Assembly (NCBI RefSeq): GCF_000313135.1
Contig: NW_004457702.1
Span: 550,001-614,000, forward strand
Source of the DNA: Acanthamoeba castellanii str. Neff
Taxonomy: Eukaryota > Discosea > Longamoebia > Acanthamoebidae
Direction: 5' to 3'
DNA length: 64,000 bases
Position 1 is the first letter of the stretch; the number at the start of each line of letters is the position of its first letter. The translations under genes and the position numbers were made by a program. The notes under the pieces were generated by a model that saw only the letters and a program-made list of their open reading frames with translations, did no database searches and was not told where the DNA came from. This document shows positions 11,360-24,114 of this stretch, piece by piece.

Positions 11360-14172
11360 ATGTTGGAGTGGCTGGGCGATCTTTTCGGGCTGTTGTGGGG
11401 TGCCGTGGTGCTGGTCCTGTCCGTTGACTTCCTGAGCGACTTGCTCCTCCTCTCCGTGCTCTACGTTGTCGGCCGCTACGTCTACGTCGCGTTCCGTACG
11501 CCTCCCCCCGGGCTTCGTTCTTCTTGATGTTGTGAATTGATTTTCGCTCTTTTTCGAACTCTTCCGACGATGGACCTCAGGCGGAAACATCCAAAGCGGA
11601 AAGGTACTTGCCGCAACTCGAACGATTCAATCATTCACCACAGAATCGCATGACAAAAAAACTCATCGCATTTCTTCACCCCATCTTCATCATCTCAGCC
11701 GGCGCGCAGCTTCAAGCTCTCCTCCGAGGAGTTTGGGGCGGTACGCTCGCCCTCACATGCGAACCTACTTTTATTGTTATTCATTATTCATTATTAATTT
11801 TCTATTTTCCTATTTTTCCTATTTTTAAACCAAATAATTAATAAAAAACAACAGGGCAAGGAGTTGGACGCCATCAACCCGGCCACCAACGAGAAGATCA
11901 CTACCGTCCGCGCCTTCACTCCCGACGAGGTCAACGAGTGCGTGAGGCGTGCGCGCGTGGCGCAGGCCGAGTGGGCCGAGACGTCGTTCGACGAGCGGCG
12001 CGCGGTGCTGCAGGACCTCATGCACGCCGTGGTCGAGCAGCAGGACACCATCTGCCACCTCTCCATGCAGGACACCGGCAAGACCCGTAACGCCGCCCCC
12101 CGCCCCCACCCCGCCCACCACAACTCCATTCCCGATCGATTGACGTTTCAGCTCACGCGTGTGTCATGTGTGTGTGCGGTGGAATCTCAGGAATGGAGGC
12201 CGAGTACGGCGAGATCCTCACCACGTGCGAGAAGATCCGCCACCTCATCCGCAACGGCGAGGACGCCCTCAAGTAATCCCCCCACCCACGACCACCACGA
12301 CCACCACGACCACCACGACCACCACGACCACCACGACCACCACGACCACCACGACCACCACGACCACCACCGCTGTCATTATCGCCGGCCCATCTCTCCG
12401 CTGATTCAGCACTGACCCCGATGTGTGCGTGTCGGCTTCCAGGAGCGAGAGCCGCGGCGTCCCGCTGCTGCTCTTCCTCAAGAAGGCCTGGGTCGAGTAC
12501 TACCCCATGGGCGTCATCGGCATCATCGTCCCCTGGGTACATACATATCTATTTATATTTATATTTATTTATGTATGTTCATCTGCCAATGGTTGACGCC
12601 AACTTGTCCAAACCACCATTCTAGAACTATCCGTTCCACAACGTGGCGTCGGCGGCCGTGGCGGCTCTGTTCGCCGGCAACTCGGCGGTGATCAAGGTGT
12701 CGGAGTGCTCGCTGTCGTCCAAGGACTACTTCGAGAAGCTGTTCCGCAAGGTGCTGGCCGCCCGCGGCCACAACCCCGAGCTGGTGACCCTCATTGTGGG
12801 CGAGGGCGAGACCGGCGCCGCCCTGGTCAAGTCCGGCGTCGACAAGATTCTCTTCATCGGCTCGCCCGCCGTCGGCAAGCGCGTCATGGAGGGCGCCTCG
12901 GCCAACCTCACCCCCGTCATCCTCGAGCTCGGCGGCAAGGACCCCTTCATCGGTAATGTGTCACGCCCCGCCTTTTCCCAGGAATGTGTGCGGAATGTTG
13001 AAAATGCTGACGAGGAGGAATGGTTGGAATGCGTGTGTGTGCAGTGTTGGAGGATGCTGATCTGGACCACGCCACGGAGGTCGCCCTGCGCGGAGTGTTC
13101 GTCAACTGCGGACAGAACTGCATCGCCGCCGAGCGCATCTACGTGCACAACAAAATTCTGCCCAAGTACACCCCCAACCCCCAATCTGCTGTGAATCCCA
13201 GCTATTCACCGTAGCGATCAAACCGCGCGCGTCGCCGGCGAACAGGTTCGAGGAGGTGGTGGCCAAGAAGGTGGCGGCCTTCCGTCAGGGCGCGAGCGTG
13301 AACGGCGGCTGCTTCGACGTGGGCTCGATGACCATGCCCCGCCAGCTCGAGATCGTCGACGAACTCGTGCAGGCCGCCATTCAGGACGGCGCCAAGGTCC
13401 TCGCCGGCGCCAAGCGTGACGAGAAGCCCGGCCTGTTCTACCGGTGCGCGCGCCTCTCTTTCTCTGACGCTGATGCAAGCCAACAAATTGCGCTGACACC
13501 GTGTGCGTGTGTGCGTGTCGTTTTGTGGTGCGTGTCGTGTTACGATGGGCAGTCCCACCGTGTTGAGCAACGTCAACCACTCGATGCGCATTGTGAACGA
13601 GGAGGTCTTCGGCCCGGTGATGCTCATCATCCCGTTCAGCTCCGACGACGAGGCCGTGCGCCTGGCCAACAGCACCGAATACGCCCTGGGCAGCTCCATC
13701 TTCAGCGGCAACGCCGCGCGTGCGCATGAGGTGGCGCGTCGCGTGGTGGCCGGCATGGCGACCATCAACGACTTTGGCGTGGGCTACCTCATCCAGAGCC
13801 TGCCCTTCGGCGGCACCAAGATCTCCGGCTTCGGCCGCTTCGGCGGTGCCGAGGGCCTTCGCGAGTTCTCCCGCCAGAAGTCGGTCGTCACCGACCGCTT
13901 CCCCGGCGTGCTCACCAAGGTACGTACTTGGTTGGTGGGCGTGTGGCACTGCAACACACGTTTCTCTGTATGGGAGGAGGAGGAGGAGCGAACTAACTTC
14001 TAAAATGGCGACGCAGGCGCCGGCGTTCACCAAGTACCCCATCCCGGAGAACGGACCGGCGATCGTGAAGAACGCCATCCACTTCTTCTACGGCCCCGAG
14101 AGCCCGTCGGGACTCTGGGCCAAGGCCACGCACCTGTGCGCCATGCTCCAGCTCCTCATCACCCTCAAGTAG
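11360..14172 (+). CDS. ALDH22: Membrane-anchored aldehyde dehydrogenase, ALDH22 type
   Basis: The first exon (ATG at 11360) encodes a hydrophobic N-terminal segment of about 35 residues, predicted to anchor the protein in a membrane. Plant ALDH22A1 and its fungal relatives also have such a segment. The ALDH core follows: DTGKT, GVIGIIVPWNYPFHN (NAD-binding strand), the FIGSPAVGK loop, LELGGKD (general-base Glu) and NCGQNC with the catalytic Cys. The later RPTVLSNVNHSM, EEVFGP and LPFGGTKISGFGRF motifs match ALDH22A1 closely from memory. The C-terminus has the extra tail after the core found in this subfamily. The enzyme should oxidise aldehydes with NAD(P)+; its substrate is unknown. About ten introns are present, one with a CCACGA array. 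An AATAAA lies about 70 bases after the stop. Confidence 0.93.
12286..12370. repeat. CCACGA hexamer array in ALDH22 intron
   Basis: About 13 near-perfect copies of CCACGA run through the intron between the exon ending in EDALK and the exon starting SESRG. The long poly-Thr and poly-Val translations here are artefacts of this array. Confidence 0.9.
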
Positions 14173-14298
14173 ATTGATTGAACGGAGGAGTCCAGTCTGA
14201 TGCCCCCCACAAAAAGAGAGCAAAGGCCGCAGCGATCGAATAAATAACCTCTCACGGGCGTGTTGATCTCTTCCGATCCAATCCGATCACCAGTCGTG

Positions 14299-16438
14299 TC
14301 ACTCAGCGTTGACTTCGCCGGCGACCGCTACCGAGTTGTAGTGCTCGCCGAGGGCGTAGTAGTGACGATGGAACCTGTGTACCACCGGTGGTACGGCACA
14401 CCACACGGAGTGAGCCAGCCTGAACGTTGGTGGCGGGATAATAGGCCGGAATTCGACGTACGTCAGCTGGAGCGGGTCGCGCTGGAACTCCTCCCCCATC
14501 TTCAGCTCCGGGGCGTCTGCCGAGTGCACCACGATCGGCACCTGCGGTTCAGCAGCGCAGGTTTGCCAAAATGGAAATTCCAAAATTTGTCAGTGGTGGC
14601 GATGAAATGATAAAAGAAGGGAGAAGGGGGGGAGGGGGGTGACAAGTCGCTGCTTCTCTCGATCGAGCGGAGGAGGTGGTCCGTACCTTCAGGCTCTGGG
14701 CAAGCGCCCGTAGCTCGAGCTGTCCGCCCCAGACACCGTCGCGCTTGAGCTGTGTGGAGATTTGATTGGCGGCGGCGTTGGTCATCAGTCACCGACAGTT
14801 CGCCGCTGGGCAAATGCGACCGTAGAATTGGCGGCGGCGGTGGAGCGGCTTGGGGAGGGGGGCAGGTTACCTCGTCACAGTACTTCTTGAGGCCGCCAGG
14901 CGGCAGCTCCTCCCCGGCGATCAGGAACGGCAGGAAATCGTCAGGGTGGTCCAGGATGTAGTCCGCCGCAAGCTGAAATGCCACACACGACACGACACGA
15001 CACGACCAACGACACGACACACACAACGACACGACACACACAACGAAAGCGGTGAGCGCACGACGAGAAGGGGACAGTGCACGTAGATGGGATTCTTACC
15101 CGCCGCAGCTCAACGATCGACTGAGGGCCGGAGAGGGCCGAGCGCTTGATCTGGTCGCCCACGGCACTGTACAGGCAGTTGCCATCCGCCGCCACCTTAC
15201 AGAGAGAAGACGGGAAAAAGAAAGGAAAACAGATCACCCGGGTAAGTGAGCGACACGGCTACGGGTGAAGACAAACAGGCAAGCGCTGGCCAGCCGCGTA
15301 GGTACCTCGGTGATGCGGAGCCCCTTGGGGCCGAGCTTGTCCATGAGGCGCCGGATCTCGAGGGCCTTGGCCGAGGGTCCGGCGTTCTTGCGCTCCTCCT
15401 CGATCCGCTTCTCCCGCTCCCGGTCCTCCGCCTCCCGCTTTTGCTGCGTTTTTCAAAACAAAACGAAACAAATGTTCCATGTTTCGTTTCGTTTGCGGGC
15501 TGGCGTCAGCAAACCCGTGTGCCGCGAGCGCAGTACCGGGAGAGGTCGAGGAGGTACCTTGCGGCGCGCTGCTCTACTGGGCTTCTTCGGCCCCTTCTGC
15601 TGCTCGCCGCTCTGCACATCTCTCGCGATGAGCACCACACCAACAAAAGAGAGGGGCAAAATAGCGCATGTACACGACACACGACACACAGCAGGAAACA
15701 CGCGAGATGCACGGGCGCAAGCAACGACGAGGCGTACGTCGGGCGTGGGTCCTTTCTCGCCCGGTGAGGGGGCGTCATCGTCGTCGCTCGAGCCAGTCTC
15801 GCCGTCGTCGCTGCCGTCGCTGTCGTTGACTTTGGGACTGGGCGGCTTCGGCACGCGCTTGGGACGCAGGGCGGCAAGTTCGCGGTCGAGGGCGTGCAAT
15901 TCGGCCTGCTGCTTCGCGCGCAGCTCGTGCTCCATCTTCTTCACCTCCGCCTTGGACTTGCCGCGCGCCTTCTTCACCTCCTACACGGTTCCCCATGCGA
16001 CACGCACAACACGACACGCGCAACACACAGCGTGGCAACAGTGGCGATGAGCACGTGCAGGCCGGTTGGGCACCCGATGCCCGATAGCGGTAGAGGAAGG
16101 GGGCCTACTCGGAGCTCCTGCTTGTGGCGCTGCAGCATGCGCGCTCGCGTTTGTGCTCCATCGGCGCCCTTCTCTCCTTCCTCGGCGCTATCGGCGTCGT
16201 TTCTTTCCTCCTCTTCTCCTTCCGCCTTTGCGAAGGCATTGGGGCACTCGGGTGCGTCTTCCACAGGCGCAGTGACCGCAGTGCTGGTAGTGGCCGCCGC
16301 CTCTTCGCTGGTTGTCGCATGCGGTTCCTCCTCCCGCGCTTTCACAGGCGGCTGGGCCTTAGCCTTGGGCTTGCCCTTGTTGGCAGGCTTGGTGGCCTTC
16401 GTGCCTCCAGATTTGGGCAACTTTGCTCTGGGCTTCAT
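14299..16438 (-). CDS. OTU-domain deubiquitinase, OTUD6-like
   Basis: Translation starts at 16438 with MKPRAKLPKSGG. A Lys/Ala/Glu-rich N-terminus is followed by a charged coiled-coil stretch (RMLQRHKQEL, EVKKMEHELRAKQQAEL), like the helical arm of OTUD6 proteins. The OTU domain begins at LGPKGLRITEV. It contains VAADGNCLYSAVGDQ with the catalytic Asp and Cys, then DDFLPF, WGGQLELRALAQSLKVPI and HYYALGEHYNSV with the catalytic His. Joining exon junctions at 14374 gives LTFHRHYYALGEHYNSV, the classic OTUD6 ending, with TGA at 14299-14301. The enzyme should be a cysteine protease that cleaves ubiquitin chains; OTUD6 relatives are linked to translation control. The catalytic triad is complete. 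One intron carries GTGTC-type simple sequence. Confidence 0.92.
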
Positions 16439-17005
16439 CTTGTGTAGAAATCAACGTTGCGCAAACAAAAACACAAAAAGAAATATTTGTTTCCTTGTTT
16501 TTCCCTGTGCACATTCGGCGAATGCCGGAGCCGCGGAGGGAAATATGGGGGCACAAGGAGAGTCAGGATTGGAGAATTTGGCAGTACCGTTCCCGCTCTC
16601 CCGGCCCCTGTTTTCTGTTGCGGTGGGTGTAACCGCGTGCGCTACTCCTGGTCGGCGGTCGGTTGTTTTCTACTCTCCTCTGTTGCGGTGGATTGGATTG
16701 AATTGGTCTCTTTTCTGTCTGTTCGATTCGATTGGCCTCGGTGGTATTCTCGTAGAGCCTTCCTTCTCCAGCATCTCGCTCTACCTACGTACGTTATCTG
16801 CTCCTGACACGAGAGAAGAAGAATAATTGGAGAATTGGAAGCCCCAGAGAGGGGCTACAATAGAGACTAAGTTCAATAGAGACGGAGGGAAGGTGGAATT
16901 AGTTGAGTAGGAGGCGCGTAGAAGTGTGAAGGAAGAATAATTGATTGATTTTAATTTCTCTCATTCTCCTCTGCCTCCACACATCAGAAAGAGAGAAGAA
17001 CGAAA
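16439..17005. other. Divergent intergenic region, OTUD6-like / PP1
   Basis: This region of 567 bases must contain promoters for the OTU gene (minus) and the PP1 gene (plus). The part next to PP1 is AT-rich, with repeated GATT and AATTGG words and a polypyrimidine stretch just before the start. No coding exon or named motif was recognised. Confidence 0.6.
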
Positions 17006-18419
<1,414 letters not shown>

Positions 18420-18910
18420 GCGTAAGGGGCACGTGGCCGAGCGCGGCAGTGGTGGCGTGAAGGAGAGCAAGGAGAGAGGAGCGACGACGGAGGGCAGAAC
18501 GGAAGGACCAGGCTTTCGCGCGCAGAGTTTCTGTGAGCGAGAGAGATGTAAACTTAAAGGCTACACCGTGCCGCGCAAGCTGGCCGAGCTGTCACCGCCC
18601 CTCATCGGTAGCTGAGCTTTCTTTCTTTCACCGCGCCACCACCATCATCACCCACCATCTGATTCAATCCACTCCACGACCGACCTCCTCCCATTCTCCC
18701 AACCTCTTCCCTCTCTTCTCTTCCCCTTCGCCATCGTCGTCGCACCACCCGCCCAGATCAGCTCTTCAATCCTCTTCTTCTCAGCCACCGGTGTCGCGCA
18801 GCCACCTCTTCTGTCACAAAAATAAATTTAATTCTTTCCACTCGCACGCCGTTGTACAGACAACCACCACCGCATCTATTCGTTTTTTTTTGTGGAGGGG
18901 TGGGACCCCT
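18420..18910. other. Convergent intergenic region, PP1 / small gene
   Basis: About 490 bases lie between two converging genes. The right half is pyrimidine-rich (CCTCCTCCC-type runs) and a poly-T run lies near 18888. I saw no further coding exon that I trust and no structured element. Confidence 0.55.
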
Positions 18911-19295
18911 TCAGGGGAGGTCACTGATGCTCTTCTTCTCGGGGGGTTCGCCGAGGTTGAGCTTCTTCTTGGTCTGCTGCTTGAAGCCTGGGTTGCTGTG
19001 CGCGCCCGTGCCGTTGGCGCCTGCAACCCACCCCCACCCAGGAAGGAAAGAAGACTCAGCAAACAGAGAAGACCTTGCACCTGCAATTATGTGGGGGGGG
19101 CAGTAAAAAGAGTGCATCGCGTACCCTGGCTGGGCGTCCAGACGACCTCCTTCTTGATCTGGAGCACGTCCATAAAAAGAGTGGGGGAGGGGAGTGAGAG
19201 GCTGCCACCAAGATGCAGTGGTTGGAGAGACGCACGGGCTTGGGCTTCTGTGCGTTGATTTGTTCCTCGAAGAACTTGGCCTTGTTGGCTGACAT
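18911..19295 (-). CDS. Very small basic protein of unknown function
   Basis: Three exons can be joined in frame to give about 76 residues: MSANKAKFFEEQINAQ... from 19295, IKKEVVWTPSQ, and a C-terminal exon rich in Lys, Gln and Asn that ends KKSISDLP with TGA at 18911-18913. Both introns have GT..AG borders and their phases agree. No signal peptide, membrane segment or known domain is visible. I do not recognise the family. The consistent phasing and lysine-rich composition argue for a real gene, but the case rests on splice reading alone. It lies tandem to, and downstream of, the RhoGAP gene. Confidence 0.55.
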
Positions 19296-19524
19296 GTTGC
19301 CACTCTGTTCTTGTCTTTTCTTTCTCGTTCTGCTTCTTTTGAACAACCTTTGCCCTTTTTTTGTTTATTTCTTTTCATTATTATTTTGCGTAGTGAAACC
19401 GGGAAAATAGCACAAGTGCTGGTCTTGTTCAATAACGCGATGGAAGTGTACAGAGAGTTCCGCTGGCCATGGGCGGAGCTAAACGGCCGATGAGGATGAT
19501 GATGACGATGATGGCCACCATTTG

Positions 19525-22500
19525 CTATTGGAAGTGGTCGAGGGACACGAGATCGACGTCCTTGGCGAGGGCGGCCAAATCGGAGGACGCTGTTGGGTAG
19601 CTGCTGCCGTCGACAAGACGCTCAAAGTAGCCCAGATCGCCCTCCGCCATCTTCTCGCTCCACGCCAGCACCACTTCCGCATCATCTGTGTCGTCCTCGC
19701 TCGACGACGACGACGAAGACGACGAGCCTCCACTTGGTGTGCTCTCCTTGCGCTCCTCCTGCGTGTGTGCGTGTGCGTCCGTGTGCGGTGTGCGAGATGG
19801 ATCAGCCAACGCCTCATTGTGTGAGCGCACGCGTGCGCCAGTGGCGCCGGGCGACGTACGTGGGGCGACGGCATAGAGGCCGCAAGGCGAGCGGGGGTGG
19901 GCGAGGCGGAGGGCCGGGTGGGCATAGACTTGCCCATCGGGTGCCGGTGAGACACGGCCTTGGGCGACTTTCGCTTGCTGCGCACGTCGCCCTCGTCGCT
20001 GTCGCTGCCACTCGACGATGCAGAAGAAGAATCCGCTTCGCTGCTGCTGTCGCTGTCGCTGCCGGAGCCTTTCTTCTTCTTGATGCTGGCGCTGTTACTC
20101 TTCTTCTGCTGCTGCTTGTCGTTCTTCTTCTTCTTGGCGAGGAGCTCCTTCCGCTGCTGCGCCCGCTGCTGTCGGACGAGCTTCACCATCTGCTCGGGGG
20201 TGAGGTAGGTCGTCGTCTGCTTGGTGGTCACCACCTTCACCTCATCTCCGCTGTTCTCGCCGGCGTCGTCATCGTCGTCGTCCCGACTCTTCTTGTTCTC
20301 GTTCCGCTTCGCCGTTGGCTCATCAGACGACGAGGCGCTGTCGCTATCGCTGTCGCTGCTGCTGTCGCTCTGTAGTCGTGACCGGACGGACCTGACGCGA
20401 TGGCTCGAGCTCAGCCGCTGCGTGGAGTGGTCCGAGTCCGAATCGCTCGCGGCCGACGCCACCTTGGCGGCGGGCGTCGAACGGCACAGCGAGCGAGCGC
20501 GCGTGCGGTCATCGTTCTTCTCATCGTCATCATCGCCGCTGCTGTCGCTGTCGCTCGACGAGGCCAGCTCCGCGGAGGACTGCTTGAGGCGGCGGCGGAT
20601 GGAGGCGATCTGGGTGCTGTGCGAGCGGAGCAGCTCCTTCCCGCTCCCCTCGAGCTCCGCGTAGAGCAGTCGCCCCTGCTCGCCCTTCGCGCCGCTGCTG
20701 CTCGCCTCGAGCTCCCGTCGCACGTGGGACGGGTTCCACGACATCGAGATCTGCTTGGCCTTTCGCTCCCGCTCCCGCTCCCTTTCTCGCTCCCGCTCCC
20801 GCTCCTCCTTGTCGCCCCCGTCGTCCTCCTTCGCCCCAGCCCGCTTGGGGAGCTTCCGCGTCTTCTTCAGATCCATCACCGCCGGCTCCTCGGCCGCCGC
20901 CGCCGCCGCCGCCGTAGCCGTCGCCTTGAGGTGGTCCTCGCCTTCGAAGCGCGCGGGCTGCTGCGGCTGTTGTGGCGGTTCTTGCGGCTCGCGGGGCGAC
21001 AGGTCGTCGTCGTGTTTGGCTGCTGGTTGCGGGATGGGCGGCTGTGGTCGCAGGGGCTGGGCGTCGGGCGCCGGCAGGAGCTTGGTGACGGGCGGCGGCC
21101 TCGAGGGCCGCGGGGGCGCCGGCAGCGGCTTACCCTGCGCCCCCGCCGCCTCCGGCGTGGTGGCCGTCGTGGCGGCTCGGCGGCGGGGCTCGGCCTTGGC
21201 CGCGAATCGCCGCACTTCGGACGACATGCTGGCCAGCCCTCCCTCCACGTCGCCACCACCGCCACCCTCGCCCGCTTCCCCGCCGTTCTCTCCGCCGCCT
21301 TCGCCCTCGCTCTGATACTCCTCGCCTGTTCCATGCGTGTCGTGTGTCGTGTGCCGTGTGTCGTGTGCCGTGTGCCGTGTGCCGTGTGCCGTGTGCCGTG
21401 TGCCGTGTGTCGTGTGCCGTGTGCCGTGTGCCGTGTGCCGTGTGCCGTGTAGAATGCCGTCAGCCATCGCGCTCGGAGCCACCGTGACCACCGTCCATCG
21501 AAGCAGGGGAGGGGGGTCGTGCCTGCTTTGAGTCGCTGGAGGAGCTTCTTCTCCTCCACCATCGACGCGGCCAATCGGAGCGTGCCCTACAAAACAGGAA
21601 CAGAGGCAGCAACAGGAACAGAGGCAACAGCAACAACAATAAGAATAAGAATAGGAATACGAATAGGAATAATAAGTAAATGCCAAATGGATGGCATAAG
21701 CGCGCGGAGGAGGTGAGGCAGGGGGAGGTGAGGCCGGGCACCTTGCGTAGGGTGCGGTAGAAGTCCTTGTACTCGCCGGTCAGCTGCTTGGTGGTCTCGC
21801 TCTTGTCGCCCTTCTCCTGCTCGAGCGATGCCCCCCCCCGCGCGGTGAGTCAATGCGCCCTCTTCGCTCTTCTGCCTTCTCTTCTCTCCGGTCTCCAGTC
21901 GTCCCCAAGGGGGGGTGGGTGGGTGTACGATGAAGAAGTAGGAGTAGTGGGTGACCATGGTCGAGAGCAGCGCCTGCGACACTCCCCCGTCCATGAGGGC
22001 CGCCCTGCGCACGACAACGTGGCAACGACGACATTAAAATAAAAATATCTGCCTTATTATCTCCACGCACACGCACACCGTGGAGAGATTGGGTGGGGGT
22101 GGTGGGGGTGGTGGGGGGGGGATGCATACATGAGGTCGTCGTTCTCGGGGCGCAGGAGGCAGGGCGCGAACACGATGGCCAGGTTCTGCGCGTGCATCTT
22201 GTTGGTGTCGGCGTGGTCCGCCACTGGTGGTGCACCGAGGTCGATGAGCGCGAAGCAGCAGCAGCAGCAGCAGCAGCAGGGAATGTATCCAGAAGGAAAG
22301 AGGGCATTTTTTTGGCGGTAGCGGTGGCGGTGATTGATGGTACCCTTGCGCATGAGGGCGAGGAGGCGGGTGAGGAGGGCCTTGTTGGCCGGGGGCAGCA
22401 TGGCCATGGTGGTACGGATCAGCTCCAGCCGCGCCTTTTCGTCCGGCACCCCTGCGCACCGCAGCCCAGCCCGTCCATCGACGATGGCCCGTCAGCAGCG

Positions 22501-22872
22501 CTCTCTCCGCCGCAGTTGTGAATCGGCCCAATGGGGGGGGGGGATAATAGACGTGGGGCACGCACCAATGGCGGACAAGAAGGGCTTGTAGAGCTCGAAC
22601 GTAAGCAGCGGAATGGGCAACTCTGATCATCGTCGATCACCGGACATGCACACAACGATGCAACGACATCAGCATCGACAGCAGCACGAGGGTGGCGAGG
22701 AGGCGGGAGGGTGACACGGGGTGGGCGCTGCAGGCGAAAGGGCGGGGGGGGGTACCGCGCAGGTAGGTCTTGAAGAGACAGGCCACGGTGTGTGCGCGCA
22801 GGCCGGTGGTTTCGTCGTCGAGCTTCACCTTCTTGCCTTCTCTCGCCACCACCAGCCACCCAACCAACCATC

Positions 22873-22908
<36 letters not shown>

Positions 22909-23473
22909 GCCATCCGCGCACAGCCACCACTACCGTCCACCAGACCACCACGGCACACGGCACACGGCGCGCCAAGTGCATAGCCGGGCGGAGGAGGCAA
23001 GCGGGGGGGGGGGCTGGGAGTAGGTAAAAAGGGGGGTATAGGGGGGGGGGTGCGTACCCTTGGCGTACTTGCGGAGGAGGGCCTTTATCTCGTGGAAGTC
23101 GCCGCTGATACGAAATATCCCCTCCACCTCCCACACTGCGCACATAAATAAATTAATAAATAAAATAATAAAAGCATAAAGGAATGGATATTTGTAGTTA
23201 AAAATACTATTTTCTGTTCTGCGCTCAAGAATAATTTTTTAATATTTATGCAACAATAAAGTAACGTTTAATGAAGAAGATTATTGGCTAAGGCGGAGTA
23301 CCGCGGTGGGCCTCGAGCCAGGCAAGACAGTCCTCGATGAGGGGCGGGAGGGCTTGGCTCGAGCGCTGGAACTGCAACGGAGGCGCCCCAGGGCCATATG
23401 AGGCGAGGGAGGAGGGGGCACCCTTACTGCTCTTCTTCTTCCCCTTGGGCCATCCGGCCTTGAGGCGATTCAT
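19525..23473 (-). CDS. RhoGAP-domain protein with long disordered C-terminus
   Basis: The ATG is at 23471-23473. The RhoGAP domain is N-terminal and spans about eight short exons (23473-21750). In order: LPPLIEDCLAWLEAHRG, VEGIFRISGDFHEIKALL (GIFRISG carries the arginine finger), LDDETTGLRAHTVACLFKTYLR, ELPIPLLTFELYKPFL, a KARLELIRTTMAMLPPANKALLTRL segment (given here only as its ends KARLELI and LLTRL), NLAIVFAPCLLRP and MVTHYSYFF. It should stimulate GTP hydrolysis by Rho/Rac proteins. The C-terminal half is a single large exon (about 21320-19890) plus one more. It is low-complexity, with poly-Ala, RE repeats and many SDSD tracts, and a conserved-looking TYLTPEQMVKLVRQQRAQQRKE segment (ends TYLTPEQ, QRKE) that may be helical. 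Stop TAG at 19525. An intron holds a 7-base tandem array. Confidence 0.9.
21335..21450. repeat. 7-base tandem array in RhoGAP intron
   Basis: About 16 copies of a 7-mer (GCCGTGT on the plus strand, ACACGGC in gene sense) fill the intron between the GAP-linker exon and the large disordered exon. Confidence 0.9.
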
Positions 23474-24114
23474 CTATCTATCCCTATCCCTATCTCTATC
23501 TCTATCTCTATCCTCTTCCCTATCTCTATTCTCCACGGATGCGCCTTGCTGGAACGCAGATCTTATAAATCTCTTTAGATTCCGGTTGTCGTTGCGGTGG
23601 GTTGAGGTTTTTTTGCGGCCCAATTTAGTGGCAGGGAAATGAAGGGAAAATATATTTTCTCGCTGATCGCCAAGGGCTCGCCTTTCCGCAAGCAAACAAT
23701 AAAAATGGCCCAGTTCGGTGGCTTTCCAGCCATTCCCGGAGGTTTAAACGAACCCGCGGGCTTGCAGGCTTGCAATCTTGCCGCGAACAACTACAGCCTT
23801 CATTCCCTCTGCCGGCACCGTCGAGGAGTCACAGAGAGTGACTGACAGGGTCGAGGAACGAGGCCAAAGAGAGAAGGACCCCAAACAAAGAAAACAAAAG
23901 CGACCGGGCGCTGACGAGGCAAGGTCCGGGCAAAACGAATCCAGCGTGTGCGTGTGCGTGTGCGTGTTGCCTTCATTTGGAAGGAGAAGGAGGAGAAGAC
24001 AGCAGTACGGTACGGGCCGACGAACGGAGGTTATCCCATCGCGTCGGTGAGAAGACACGAACTGGAGGCTCCACCTCTCCAACTGACGGGCACGACCACG
24101 ACGACCAAGTGGCA
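23474..24114. other. Divergent intergenic region, RhoGAP / ankyrin gene
   Basis: This region of 641 bases contains the two promoters. Directly upstream of the RhoGAP start (23474-23530) is a GATAGA/GGGATA hexamer tract, read on the minus strand, probably in the 5' UTR. A TGTGCG run lies at 23945-23969. Between them is AT-richer DNA without a credible ORF. Confidence 0.6.

Noticed and set aside
12159..12481. Poly-Thr, poly-Asp/His and poly-Val ORFs
   Set aside because: They are translations of the CCACGA intron array in the ALDH22 gene, whose flanking exons splice cleanly around it.
21335..21450. Telomere-like or CRISPR-like array
   Set aside because: The 7-base units have no spacers and lie within an intron; the genome is eukaryotic.
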